A stretch of DNA of 64,000 nucleotides from Streptomyces wedmorensis (GCF_000716445.1 NZ_JNWK01000051.1:1-64000), one strand, 5' to 3'; numbered from the stretch's first letter, positions 1 through 7,576 are shown. Numbers and translations are program-made. Notes: generated by a model from the sequence alone, not told the origin.

Positions 1-2
1 CA

Positions 3-68
3 GCCATCTGGCACAACCGGGCCAACGGAACATCACTGACCAGGTCATTGATCGCCTACGACCACTGA
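3..68 (+). pseudogene. Transposase C-terminal tail (cut by window edge)
   Basis: The first codons read in frame AIWHNRANGTSLTRSLIAYDH and then stop. This matches the usual end of IS4/IS701-type DDE transposases of streptomycetes, which close with an 'IWHN...RSLIAYDH' motif. Only the last 21 residues are inside the window, so it cannot be told whether the element is complete. The assignment rests on the terminal motif alone. Confidence 0.55.
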
Positions 69-361
69 CCAGCACTTCGGACTTACTCGTCTAGGGGTGG
101 CGGGTTTCTTGTCGGGACGAGCGGGCCGTCATGATCAGCTGGTCGGCACCCGGCAGCCAGCCGCCAGTCGGGCGCCACCGTGCCGCTCCCCTGCTGGACC
201 CCGGAAGTCTCCTGGTGGCGCGCTCTCCCGAGTGACCTGGCTTCGTTCGTCTCTCCGGGTTCTGGTTCAGGTTTAGTGACTCTGTGGCGCCGAGTGATCA
301 GTCGCCTAGGTGAATTCCCGAGCGATGTAGCCCGGGTGGCTCGTATGATCGCGAGCGGGAT
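69..361. other. Intergenic stretch, no gene recognised
   Basis: Between the transposase tail and the tRNA-like element. No reading frame has convincing codon bias or a ribosome binding site. It is probably the end of the insertion element plus flanking non-coding DNA. Confidence 0.5.
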
Positions 362-435
362 GGGGCTCGTAGCGCAGTGGTTGTCGCGCCTTCACCGCAT
401 GTGGGAGGACGCCGGTTCGAATCCGGTCAGCCCCA
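362..435 (+). tRNA. Degenerate tRNA-like element, CAU in the anticodon loop
   Basis: The sequence folds as a tRNA. The acceptor stem is GGGGCT(c)G with CAGCCCC and one bulged C. The D arm is GCGC/GCGC around a GGTT-containing loop, and the T arm is GCCGG-TTCGAAT-CCGGT. An anticodon arm CCTTC/GGAGG encloses a 10-nt loop containing CAU, instead of the normal 7-nt loop with U33. CCA is not encoded. The acceptor helix can be extended by flanking GGGAT/ATCCC to 11 bp. The bulge and oversized loop suggest a tRNA pseudogene, a mobile-element tRNA or an integration-site relic rather than a normal elongator tRNA. Confidence 0.4.
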
Positions 436-638
436 TCCCACCCTGACTCATACCAGCGGGACGTGATTCCAGCTGAGTTGGAGTCCGGCGCTACCGAGCG
501 TCTGGCGTACCAAGGCAGGCAACGTTCACTGCCCTGTGCCATCGAGGTGTGAGCTCGGGGCGGTGTCAGTGCGACTGGTTGCTCGTACCTCGCGATGTGG
601 TGCGGAGTCGTACAGCGCGGTGTAGGCGGACCGCGGAT

Positions 639-1610
639 TCATCGGATGATCGGGATCGTGCCCGTCGCCGCTACGGACAGTTCCCAGAGGCGTGCGGCGG
701 CGTCGGGAGCGATGGCGTAATCGCGGACGCCGCCGTCGTCCATGGGCTGGTCGGGGGCGGAGACGCGTGTGACGTCGCAGTCCTCCAGGTAGAGCCCGCC
801 GAGTGAGTCGAGAAGGGGCGACGTGGCTGCCCACAGGCCGGTGGCGGCGCCCTGGGAGGGGGTCTTGAAGCCGGCGCCGATCACGTTGCCGTGCTCGTCC
901 ACCCATCCGCGGTCCATCTGCTCCTGGAGACTCATCTCCCGCTGGAGACCAGTGATGATCTTGCCGGGGTGGAGGGCGAACGCCCGGACTCCGTCGTCGC
1001 GTCCGAGGGCGTCGAGGTGTACGGCGAACAGGGCGTTGGCGGTCTTGGCCTGGCCGTAGGCCAACCACTTGTCATAGCCGGTACGGAAGTGCGGGTCATG
1101 CCAGCGGATGTCGGTCAGGACATGCCCGGCGGAACTGTTGACCACGACGCGTGCGCGGTCTGCGGCGGCCAGGAGCGGGTAGAGCTCGCTGGTGAGGGCG
1201 AAATGCCCGAAGTGGTTGGTGGCGAGCTGGCTTTCCCAGCCGGGCCCCACTCGCCGCTCCGGGGTGGCCATGACTCCCGCGACGGCCATCAGGATGTCGA
1301 GCCGGTCACAGCGGTCGCTGATCTGCTCTGCGGCAGCGTGGACGCTGCCGAGGGCTGCCAGGTCCATCGCGATGACCTCGCAGCCCTCCACATCCCGGAG
1401 AGCGGTGCGGGCGGTGTCGGGACGACGTGCCGGAACGATGACGCGGGCCCCGGCGGCCGCCAGACCCCGGGTGGTCTCCAGACCGAGCCCGGAATACCCC
1501 CCGGTCACAAGGGCGGTCCTGCCGCGAAGGTCCAGGCCCTCCATGACGTCCCCGGCGGTGGTGGTGGCGGAGAAGGGCGAGCCGAGGGGCTGCTGATCAG
1601 TAGTGGTCAT
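639..1610 (-). CDS. Short-chain dehydrogenase/reductase
   Basis: This is a cytosolic NAD(P)-dependent oxidoreductase of the classical SDR superfamily, closest to the retinol-dehydrogenase/WW-oxidoreductase-like group. The N-terminal Rossmann motif TGGYSGLGLE is present. An NHFGHF motif follows, then the active-site Ser in 'VVVNSSAG' and the catalytic pair in 'YGQAKTANALF' (Y-x-x-x-K). Length, about 323 aa, is normal. The MTTTDQ start was chosen because the upstream extension runs through the operator shared with the divergent MerR gene. The predicted transcription start lies almost on this ATG, so the mRNA may be leaderless. The substrate is unknown. The MerR-type promoter suggests induction by a small reactive or aromatic compound. 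Confidence 0.9.
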   Translation of the reverse strand: MTTTDQQPLGSPFSATTTAGDVMEGLDLRGRTALVTGGYSGLGLETTRGLAAAGARVIVPARRPDTARTALRDVEGCEVIAMDLAALGSVHAAAEQISDRCDRLDILMAVAGVMATPERRVGPGWESQLATNHFGHFALTSELYPLLAAADRARVVVNSSAGHVLTDIRWHDPHFRTGYDKWLAYGQAKTANALFAVHLDALGRDDGVRAFALHPGKIITGLQREMSLQEQMDRGWVDEHGNVIGAGFKTPSQGAATGLWAATSPLLDSLGGLYLEDCDVTRVSAPDQPMDDGGVRDYAIAPDAAARLWELSVAATGTIPIIR

Positions 1611-1624
1611 GCCACTGACGCTAC

Positions 1625-1646
1625 GATCTAGAGCAAGGTCTAGATC
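1625..1646. promoter_or_regulatory. MerR-type operator/promoter between SDR and MerR genes
   Basis: A perfect palindrome GATCTAGA-N6-TCTAGATC. On the minus strand it lies inside a TTGATC ... TAGCGT promoter with a 19-bp spacer, the over-long spacer typical of promoters that MerR proteins untwist. The -10 ends about 8 nt before the SDR ATG, implying leaderless or near-leaderless transcription. Confidence 0.75.
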
Positions 1647-1665
1647 AAGTCCTAGACTGAGTGAC

Positions 1666-2088
1666 ATGACGACCGCCGAGACCCACGGCAAGGCGCTGAG
1701 CATCGGCGAGGTCTCCGAGCGGACCGGACTCAGCGTGCACGCCCTGCGCTTCTACGAGCGCGAAGGCCTACTGATCGGGCCCGTCCACCGCACGCCGGGC
1801 GGCCGGCGCCAGTACACCCCCTCCAACGTGGACTGGCTGCAGATCTGCGTGAAGCTCAGGGAATCCGGCATGCCCCTCTCCGACCTCAAACGGTTCACCG
1901 AACTCGTACGGCAGGGCCCCGGCAACGAAGCCGAACGCCTGCGTCTCCTCGACGACCATCGGCAACGCGTCGACGCACAGATCCAGGCGCTAGAGGAATG
2001 CCGTTCCGTCATCGCCTGGAAGGTCGACGTCTACGCCGAACACCTCGCTCGCGGCGAGGCCGGTGGACTCTGGGACCCGACCCCCTGA
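1666..2088 (+). CDS. MerR-family transcriptional regulator
   Basis: A 140-residue MerR regulator. The N-terminal winged helix-turn-helix starts 'LSIGEVSERTGLSVHALRFYEREGL' and continues through the wing 'GGRRQYTPSNVDWL'. A dimerisation coiled coil follows at about residues 85-125. There is no cysteine cluster for metal binding, so it resembles the organic-effector MerR group found beside oxidoreductases. It is divergent from the SDR gene and shares the palindromic operator. By family precedent it would bind there and activate the SDR promoter on ligand binding while limiting its own synthesis. The ATG in 'gtgacATGacg' gives the family-typical N-terminus. Confidence 0.9.
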   Translation: MTTAETHGKALSIGEVSERTGLSVHALRFYEREGLLIGPVHRTPGGRRQYTPSNVDWLQICVKLRESGMPLSDLKRFTELVRQGPGNEAERLRLLDDHRQRVDAQIQALEECRSVIAWKVDVYAEHLARGEAGGLWDPTP

Positions 2089-2392
2089 GCGGATGGAATG
2101 GAGCAGAAGGCGACGCCGACCGTGTCCTGCCCGTTCCAGGCAACCCTCCAGCATGCCGGGGCGGCGCTGTCGTAGCTCCGGTTCGACCAGGCTGAAGACA
2201 CGTCGGTAGCCGGCTGCGAGCAGGAGCGCCGTGGCGTCGTGCCAGGCCGCCGCGGCGTTCGCGGCGATCACTGCCGTCGGCGCCGTTCCACGCTGTTCGA
2301 CGAGCTGGCGGCTCCGGTTGTCGGCCCGCCCCACGCGGTCAGCGCGGTCAGCGCGGTCAGCGCGGTCAGCGCGGTCAGCGCGGTCAGCGCGG
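2089..2392. other. Intergenic region ending in a tandem repeat
   Basis: No gene recognised. A minus-strand open frame exists here but lacks a start signal and family resemblance. The right part is the 9-bp tandem repeat listed separately. Confidence 0.5.
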
Positions 2393-2400
2393 TCAGCGCG
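2335..2400. repeat. 9-bp tandem repeat across a stop codon
   Basis: About seven perfect copies of GCGGTCAGC run from the intergenic region into the last codons of the adjacent leftward gene. Because the unit is 9 bp and includes TGA on the minus strand, each copy gives an in-frame stop for that gene, so there are several consecutive stops. Confidence 0.9.
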
Positions 2401-3211
2401 GGTTTGGAAACAGGCCGTTGAGCTCGGGAAAGGGGATGGTGTCGGCGAGCGGGTGGTAGTCGCCGGTGTTGTACAGCTGCTGCGCGGCGAGGCGAGTGGC
2501 GGCGTAGGCGGTCTGGGCGACGCCCGAGCCGAGGCTGACGCGGGCGACGCCGAGGCCGCCCAGCTCGGCGACGTCCGGTGCTCCAGGGCCGGCCATGATG
2601 TTCAGGGGGACAGAGATGCCCGAGGCCAGTTCCGCGATGGTGGCGGGGTCGGTGACGCCGGGGACGAAGATGCCGTCGGCGCCGGCGTCCACGTACTCAC
2701 GTGCCCGCTCCAGAGTGTGCTCCAGTCGGGTGGCGGGGTCGCCGAGGCCGAACAGGTAGGTGTCGGTTCGGGCGTTGAGGAAGAGGGATACGCCGGCTCG
2801 TTCTGCCGCAGCCCGGGCGGCCATGAGCCGTGCCCTGAGTTCGGCCGGTGTACGGGTTCCGTCCTCGATGTTGATGCCCACGGCGCCTGCTTCCAGCACC
2901 CGCGTAATGGTCTCGGCGACGCCGGCTGCGTCCTGGCCGTATCCGCCCTCGATGTCGGCGGTGACCGGTACGTCGACCGCCGCGACGATGCGGGCAATCA
3001 CGTCCACCGCCCGGTCGGGCGAGAGCGTTTCCCCGTCCGGATGACCGAATGACCAGGAGATCCCGGCGCTGGTGGTGGCGATCGCGGGTGCCCCTGCGGC
3101 CTCGATGACACGGGCACTCGCTACATCCCAGGCGTTGGCAAGCGCGAGGGGGCGCGCGGAGTCGTGGAGGGAACGGAAGAGCAGGGCCTTGTCCATGTGC
3201 GCTGTGATCAT
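2393..3211 (-). CDS. Isocitrate lyase/PEP mutase family protein
   Basis: A 272-residue (beta/alpha)8 barrel of the ICL/PEPM superfamily, which makes or breaks C-C or P-C bonds of alpha-keto acid adducts. Visible signatures are 'LANAWDVASARVIEAAG', the substrate-loop region 'TTSAGISWSFGHPDG', the metal-binding 'VTADIEGGYG' and 'GINIEDGT', and 'LFLNARTDTYL'. It lacks the KKCGH motif of true isocitrate lyases, so it is more likely a carboxyphosphonoenolpyruvate mutase-like or oxaloacetate-hydrolase-like enzyme; the reaction is uncertain. Two ATGs five codons apart are possible. The upstream one lies four bases after the stop of a small ORF, suggesting translational coupling. The stop codon is embedded in the 9-bp repeat. 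Confidence 0.85.
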   Translation of the reverse strand: MITAHMDKALLFRSLHDSARPLALANAWDVASARVIEAAGAPAIATTSAGISWSFGHPDGETLSPDRAVDVIARIVAAVDVPVTADIEGGYGQDAAGVAETITRVLEAGAVGINIEDGTRTPAELRARLMAARAAAERAGVSLFLNARTDTYLFGLGDPATRLEHTLERAREYVDAGADGIFVPGVTDPATIAELASGISVPLNIMAGPGAPDVAELGGLGVARVSLGSGVAQTAYAATRLAAQQLYNTGDYHPLADTIPFPELNGLFPNPR

Positions 3212-3215
3212 GCGC

Positions 3216-3374
3216 TCAGCCAACCAGCCACTCAAGCCTCGTGTCCGGCAGGAATCCGACACCATCGTCACCCGGCCCTGTCCATCGGTTGGCGAACGCG
3301 TTGACCGCGGCGGCCGCGTGCTCCTTGTCATGCCTCTCGGCACGGGCACGCCGTCCCGACCGGCGGTTCGGCAT
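3216..3374 (-). CDS. Small hypothetical protein with Met-Pro repeat at its start
   Basis: A possible 52-residue soluble protein ending 'VGFLPDTRLEWLVG', with the stop 4 nt before the ICL/PEPM ATG. The frame stays open upstream, and six 6-bp repeats there each supply an in-frame ATG-CCG. The true start could therefore be any of six methionines (giving a (Met-Pro)n leader) or a still earlier codon. No family is recognised. Support comes from the tight coupling and plausible codon use; it may be non-coding. Confidence 0.3.
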   Translation of the reverse strand: MPNRRSGRRARAERHDKEHAAAAVNAFANRWTGPGDDGVGFLPDTRLEWLVG

Positions 3375-3406
3375 CGGCATCGGCATCGGCATCGGCATCG
3401 GCATCG
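3371..3406. repeat. 6-bp tandem repeat GCATCG, six copies
   Basis: Six perfect copies. On the minus strand each reads as ATG-CCG in the frame of the small ORF that precedes the ICL/PEPM gene. Immediately to the right, at about 3418-3445, a 14-bp direct repeat (ccagaagtcgatca) occurs twice in tandem. Confidence 0.9.
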
Positions 3407-3577
3407 GCCCACTCGACCACCAGAAGTCGATCACCAGAAGTCGATCACTCAGGGAGACTCGCCCTTGGCGACCAGCCGAGGCCGACCCGCAGGTCACGGG
3501 CGTTGCACTGTGCCGCAGGTCCGTCTGCGGTATACCGGTGGCCTCAGAGGCGCGCGCAACGCAGAGGGAGAACCGTC

Positions 3578-4018
3578 ATGACGCTTCAGCGGATGGACAA
3601 CGTCGGCATCGTTGTCGAAGACCTGGACGCAGCCGTCGCCTTCTTCGCCGAACTGGGCATGGAGGTCGAAGGCAGGGCGCAGATCGAGGGCCTGTTCGCG
3701 GATCAGGCTGTCGGACTCGAAGGAGTGCGCAGCGAGATCGCGATGATGCGGACGCCGGACGGCCACGGCAAGCTGGAGCTCGCGCAGTACCAGAACCCCG
3801 CGGCCATCGGCGACGGGGCGCACAATCCGCCGCCGAACACGCTGGGCCTGCACCGGGTGATGTTCGCCGTCGACGACATCCACGACACCATTGCCCGTCT
3901 GCGTCCCCTTGGCGCCGAACTCATCGGCGAGGTCGCACGGTACGAGGACATCTACCTCCTCTGCTACCTCCGCGGCCCCTCAGGCATCATCCTCGCCCTG
4001 GCCGAACAGATCAGCTAG
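3578..4018 (+). CDS. VOC (glyoxalase/bleomycin-resistance) family protein
   Basis: A 146-residue protein with two beta-alpha-beta-beta-beta modules of the vicinal oxygen chelate superfamily. Module 1 opens 'MDNVGIVVEDLDAAVAFF' and module 2 'LHRVMFAVDDIHDTIARL'; the C-terminal strand 'GPSGIILALAEQ' carries the usual Glu ligand. The first-module metal His is replaced by Asn (DNVGI, where HHVGI is common), so metal binding may be altered. The ATG is preceded by GAGGGAG at good spacing. It stands alone between convergent neighbours. A lyase, dioxygenase-like or binding role cannot be separated by sequence. Confidence 0.85.
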   Translation: MTLQRMDNVGIVVEDLDAAVAFFAELGMEVEGRAQIEGLFADQAVGLEGVRSEIAMMRTPDGHGKLELAQYQNPAAIGDGAHNPPPNTLGLHRVMFAVDDIHDTIARLRPLGAELIGEVARYEDIYLLCYLRGPSGIILALAEQIS

Positions 4019-4072
4019 CGCCACTTCGCGGCGAAGCCGCCCTCGCCCTGCCCCACCCGGGCAGGTCTCTGT

Positions 4073-4249
4073 TCACACGTCCGACGGGCGCCCTGCGTCG
4101 CCGTCCTTGCCCATGTCGTCCTGGTCGCCGCACCCGGCCTCTTCCTGCACCACTTGCTCGATCTCGAGGTCGACTCCGCGGAGCGCGTCGACCACCAGCC
4201 CCCACGCCCGTTCGCGTAGCTCCTCGGGGCCCGGTGTGGAGTCTTCCAC
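4073..4249 (-). CDS. Small acidic hypothetical protein
   Basis: A 58-residue acidic protein starting with GTG (VEDSTPGPEELRERAWG) and ending 'GDAGRPSDV'. Its start lies 15 nt beyond the stop of the upstream membrane-protein gene and in the same frame, so it is probably co-transcribed with it. Two amphipathic helices are likely in the first 40 residues. No family is recognised. Confidence 0.5.
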   Translation of the reverse strand: MEDSTPGPEELRERAWGLVVDALRGVDLEIEQVVQEEAGCGDQDDMGKDGDAGRPSDV

Positions 4250-4264
4250 GGGCGTGGCCCGGCG

Positions 4265-4759
4265 TCAGAGGGCGCCGTCCCCGGTCTCAGTGTGTAGAGC
4301 CCGCGCCACGCGCTCCTCGACGACGCGGGCGACGGACCAGCAGGCTGCCGCGTCGAGCTGCTTGTACGCGGCCGCCGGACGCGCCTCCACGACGGCGGCC
4401 GTCTCCGTTGGTCCGGTCGTGACGCGGACGCGCACGATGACCGTCGAGGCCGACGGTCCGCGGAGGGTCAGGTCCAGGATGCCGTGCCCGAACGCGGTGA
4501 CCTCGTCCACTCGCAGGACGGGGTCCTTCTCGACCGCGTGCCGCACGCTGTCCGTCAGCTGGAAGGCGGTTCTGCCCTCGATGGTGGGCACCCGCGCCTC
4601 ACGGACGGAGGGCAGGGCCACGGCTTCGGGGCCGAGCGTGAGCCCGTACCGGCGAGACGTGCGGGCGGCGCTCACCGCTGTGGTGACGGTCAGTACGGCG
4701 GTGAAGGCGAAGGCGCCCACCGCGCCCGCGGCCAGGGCCTGGGAGCGACCCCGCTCCAT
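4265..4759 (-). CDS. Hypothetical single-pass membrane protein
   Basis: 164 residues. A hydrophobic segment lies at about residues 8-31 (AGAVGAFAFTAVLTVTTAV). A soluble alpha/beta region follows with 'ILDLTLRGPSASTVIVRVRV', possibly facing outward. Its arrangement (anchor plus a small domain, next to tiny genes) resembles envelope-stress Asp23/DUF6286-type operons, but the sequence match is too weak to claim this. Its start overlaps the preceding small membrane ORF by 70 nt in another frame, so either the true start is internal or a frameshift has joined or split the two. Confidence 0.55.
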   Translation of the reverse strand: MERGRSQALAAGAVGAFAFTAVLTVTTAVSAARTSRRYGLTLGPEAVALPSVREARVPTIEGRTAFQLTDSVRHAVEKDPVLRVDEVTAFGHGILDLTLRGPSASTVIVRVRVTTGPTETAAVVEARPAAAYKQLDAAACWSVARVVEERVARALHTETGDGAL

Positions 4760-4872
4760 GGTGTGCCGTCGCCCAGGACCAGCGCGGCGTTCATGGCTGC
4801 CGCGAGCACCGTGCCGATCGCCAGCGCGGTCAGGGCCAGTCGGCGGACGACCGCCAGGCAGTAGCCGAGCAT
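4690..4872 (-). CDS. Small membrane protein, possibly fused by frameshift to its neighbour
   Basis: A 60-residue ORF with a strong hydrophobic helix (LALTALAIGTVLAAAMNAAL) and a GAGAGGA ribosome binding site about 8 nt before its ATG. The last third (PRPWPRARWAPSPSPPY) overlaps the next gene in another frame and looks like out-of-frame translation. The original gene may have read from this helix into the next ORF as one two-helix membrane protein. Confidence 0.4.
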   Translation of the reverse strand: MLGYCLAVVRRLALTALAIGTVLAAAMNAALVLGDGTPWSGVAPRPWPRARWAPSPSPPY

Positions 4873-4973
4873 CGAACCGTTCCTCTCACAGGAGGGCGAA
4901 CCATACGGCGGACTGCGGCCGAGGGCCCTGCCACCCCGGGCGCCGGCCGCCGCGGTCCTGGCGAGGGACGGTG

Positions 4974-5171
4974 TCACCTGATCGCCCGTTTGGAGTCGTC
5001 CCACGCCTTCATGGAGGCGCGGTCACCGTAGCCGCGGAACACGCGGTTGCCGATCTTCTTGATGATCTTGCCCATCGTTCCGCCGAACCCTCCGATCGCG
5101 GCCCCGACCCCAACGGCCTTGATCGCGCCACAAGTGGTGAACCCGTGGCCGCCGTGGTGCGTGTACCCGGC
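4974..5171 (-). pseudogene. C-terminal gene remnant, Gly/His-rich
   Basis: The 66 codons after the upstream TAG are open and look genuinely coding: 'THHGGHGFTTCGAIKAVG', then a glycine-rich hydrophobic stretch and a basic end '...FRGYGDRASMKAWDDSKRAIR'. There is no usable start before an internal ATG, so this appears to be the 3' end of a lost gene truncated at its junction with the hydrolase gene. The hydrophobic glycine-rich stretch followed by a basic tail is reminiscent of secreted or polymorphic-toxin C-termini, but that is only an impression. Confidence 0.35.
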
Positions 5172-6575
5172 CTAGCGCAGCAGGAACGCCTCGGCGGCAC
5201 GGGCGCCGCCGTCGCTGCGACTCTGGGTGGAGTGGCCGGCTCCGGGGAGGACGACGAGTTCGGCCCGGGGGGTGACGGCCGCGAGGTCGCGGGCCCACTG
5301 GACGGGTGTCGAGAGGTCGCGGTCGCCGGCGAGGATCAGGACCGGCATGGTGAGGGTGCGGTGGGGTGCGGCTTGGTTGGGGCGTGAGGCGGGCCAGGGG
5401 AGGCAGGTTTGGGCGATGCCCTGTGCGCCTGCCGTCTTTCGCTCGAAGGGCCAGACTGTCGTCGGCTGGATCTGTTGGACGGCCCGCTTCAGGGCTCGTT
5501 GGCGTCCCACGGTGGGTGCGGAGGCGTCGCCCCACGGCCATTGGGAGTCGGCGCAGAGGGTCGCGGCGTGGAGTCCGGAGCTGAATTCCGAGGGGGGTTC
5601 GTCGGAGGGCGCGGAGAATCCGGCGACGAGTCCGTCGAGGCGGGCGCGGTCGCCGGCGGCGGAGGCGTGGAGGGCCGTGAGGATGCCGAACCGGGGGTTG
5701 TCGAGTTTCGGGTCGATGATGCTCGCGATGACGAGCAGGTTGAACACGCCGACTCCGTTGTCGTCGCGCCGGACGACGGTCGCGAGGTCCCGGGCCGGGT
5801 CGAAACCGCACGCCTGCTCTCGGCAGGCGGCGCGGAGCACTCGTGCGGAGTGGCCGAGGGCTTCCTCGTACAGCACGCCCGCACCGTCGAGGGGGACGAC
5901 GGAGTCGAGGACGAGCTTGCGGACGCGGTGCGGGTGGGTGAGGGCGTACTGGCCGGCGGTGAAGGTGCCGTACGAGACCCCGTCGAGCGTCCAGGAGGTC
6001 ACGCCGAGGGCGCGCCGCAGGTCTTCGAGATCGGCCACGGTGTCGGCGGTGGTGTAGAAGTTCCGCTTCACGCCGAGACTTTCGGCGCAGGCGGTGACGG
6101 CGCCGGGCGTGGGGGCGACGGTGTCGCTGCTGCCCACCTCCCGCTGGAGCTCGGGGCAGTCGACGGCGGCGTCGCCGGTGCCGCGCTGGTCGATCATCAC
6201 CAGCCGGTACTGGGCCAGGGCTCCGGGGAGGCGGTCGCGGATCCGTTGGACGAAGGGGAGGCCCGGCTGGCCCGGGCCACCCGTGAGGAAGAGCAGCGTC
6301 CCCTTGGGCGCGTCCGCCGCGCCGAAGACCGCCGTCCGCAGCCGCAGAGTGCCCGGCACCGCGCCCGTGCGGTCGAGCGGCACGGTGAGGTCGGCGCACG
6401 TCACGTCGGTCTGGCCGGGGCAGGGGCGCGGATCGGTGAGCTCCGGTGTCGCGACTGGGGCGGCGGAGGAGCTCGGAGGGTACGGGGCCGAGGCGGCGCC
6501 CGGTGCGGAGCCCACGCACGCGACGGCCGTCAGGGCGGCCGCCACGGTCGTGACGGCTCTGGTCAGGAAGGTCAT
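5172..6575 (-). CDS. Secreted alpha/beta hydrolase, tripeptidyl-aminopeptidase-like
   Basis: 467 residues. An N-terminal signal sequence ends in a lipobox-like 'LTAVAC', suggesting an exported lipoprotein. The hydrolase core shows the oxyanion loop 'LFLTGGPGQPG', the 'IDQRGTG' motif of the proline-iminopeptidase/TAP family, and the nucleophile elbow 'GVSYGTF' (G-x-S-x-G). Near the C-terminus 'LILAGDRDLSTPV' gives the catalytic Asp and 'GAGHST' the His. The TAP-like C-terminal domain is complete. The start at MTFLTRAV is preceded by GGGGGAA. It probably trims N-terminal residues from peptides outside the cell. The AraC gene upstream reads the same way and may regulate it. Confidence 0.88.
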   Translation of the reverse strand: MTFLTRAVTTVAAALTAVACVGSAPGAASAPYPPSSSAAPVATPELTDPRPCPGQTDVTCADLTVPLDRTGAVPGTLRLRTAVFGAADAPKGTLLFLTGGPGQPGLPFVQRIRDRLPGALAQYRLVMIDQRGTGDAAVDCPELQREVGSSDTVAPTPGAVTACAESLGVKRNFYTTADTVADLEDLRRALGVTSWTLDGVSYGTFTAGQYALTHPHRVRKLVLDSVVPLDGAGVLYEEALGHSARVLRAACREQACGFDPARDLATVVRRDDNGVGVFNLLVIASIIDPKLDNPRFGILTALHASAAGDRARLDGLVAGFSAPSDEPPSEFSSGLHAATLCADSQWPWGDASAPTVGRQRALKRAVQQIQPTTVWPFERKTAGAQGIAQTCLPWPASRPNQAAPHRTLTMPVLILAGDRDLSTPVQWARDLAAVTPRAELVVLPGAGHSTQSRSDGGARAAEAFLLR

Positions 6576-6694
6576 CGTCACGTTCCCCCACGAGGAAGAC
6601 GGGGCGCCGTGCAGCACCCACGGGGAGCACGACACCGGCCGGGTCTGCGGCCGCCGCCAGTCTGTGGCGCGCCCTCCGCCGGAGCGTTGGACAT

Positions 6695-7576
6695 TCATGC
6701 GCGATCCGTGAGAACACCCCTCAAGACGCTGGGAACGCACCCCGTATGGCTGCGGCACACGCGGGTCAGATGGGCCTGGTCGGCGAACCCGTAGGCGTAC
6801 GCGAGGGTGCGCAGGCTGTCCTCGCCCTCTTCGAGCGCGTGCAGGACACCTCGGATCCGCAGCTCGTTGCGATGATGCGTGAGCGTCGTGCCCGTGACGG
6901 CACGGAAGACGCGGCTGAGGTGATGCGGGGAACCCCCTACAGCACGGGCCAGCTCCTCCAGGGAGAGGCGAAGTCCCGGAACTCCGGCCGCCAGGACGGC
7001 GCAGGCGTCGCGGACCAGGCGGGCGTGGGCGCGGGCGGCCGCGGGACGGCTGCCGGTGTCCGTGCGCCAGTGACCGGCCGAGGCGGCGACGTCGTCGAGC
7101 AACCGGTGCAGCCGCTCGCCCAGCTCGAACTCGTCGGCCCCTCGCCGCGCCGCGGCCAGCAGGGCGCGGTGGTGCACGTCGGTGGTGCCGGTGACCGTGA
7201 AGCGACGGGAGAGCGGCGGGCCGTCGAACCGGTCGGTGAACAGCTCGGCGCCGATCCGGATCTCGGTGGACCGGTCGCCGGGGCCGATCGGGTGAGCGAC
7301 CCGGTGTTCGTCGCCCGGCCGGGTGAGGTAGCCGCCGCTCGCATCGACGAAGAACTCCTCGCCGGCGATCCGACGAAGGTAGCCGCCGGACCGCGCCAGC
7401 ACCACGGTGTACCCGTCCGCGTGCCCGGGCCCGACGAATCCCGAGCTGTCCTCGCAGCACAGGATGTCCTCGACGGCGATCCCCGCGGCGTTGATCCGCC
7501 CGCGGAGCGCGCCACGCCGCTCCCGTACGGCCTCGTCCTCGAGTAACTCTCGGATGCTGCGGCCTGCCTCGTTCAC
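6695..7576 (-). CDS. AraC-family transcriptional regulator
   Basis: 293 residues starting at GTG (VNEAGRSIRELLEDE), with a GGGGGTGG ribosome binding site about 6 nt upstream. The N-terminal half is a ligand-binding cupin-like domain ('GYLTRPGDEHRVAHP'). The C-terminal ~100 residues are the double helix-turn-helix of AraC/XylS proteins: 'LSLEELARAVGGSPHHLSRVF' then 'LAYAYGFADQAHLTRVCRSHTG'. It lies directly upstream of the secreted hydrolase gene in the same direction, with a ~120-bp gap. Confidence 0.88.
   Translation of the reverse strand: MNEAGRSIRELLEDEAVRERRGALRGRINAAGIAVEDILCCEDSSGFVGPGHADGYTVVLARSGGYLRRIAGEEFFVDASGGYLTRPGDEHRVAHPIGPGDRSTEIRIGAELFTDRFDGPPLSRRFTVTGTTDVHHRALLAAARRGADEFELGERLHRLLDDVAASAGHWRTDTGSRPAAARAHARLVRDACAVLAAGVPGLRLSLEELARAVGGSPHHLSRVFRAVTGTTLTHHRNELRIRGVLHALEEGEDSLRTLAYAYGFADQAHLTRVCRSHTGCVPSVLRGVLTDRA

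Noticed and set aside
180..446. Open frame over the tRNA-like element
   Set aside because: It lies across the tRNA-like fold, has no ribosome binding site and no normal codon pattern.
526..1068. Long antisense frame over the SDR gene
   Set aside because: Arg/Pro/Gly-rich translation typical of a shadow frame in high-GC DNA; the SDR frame has all catalytic motifs.
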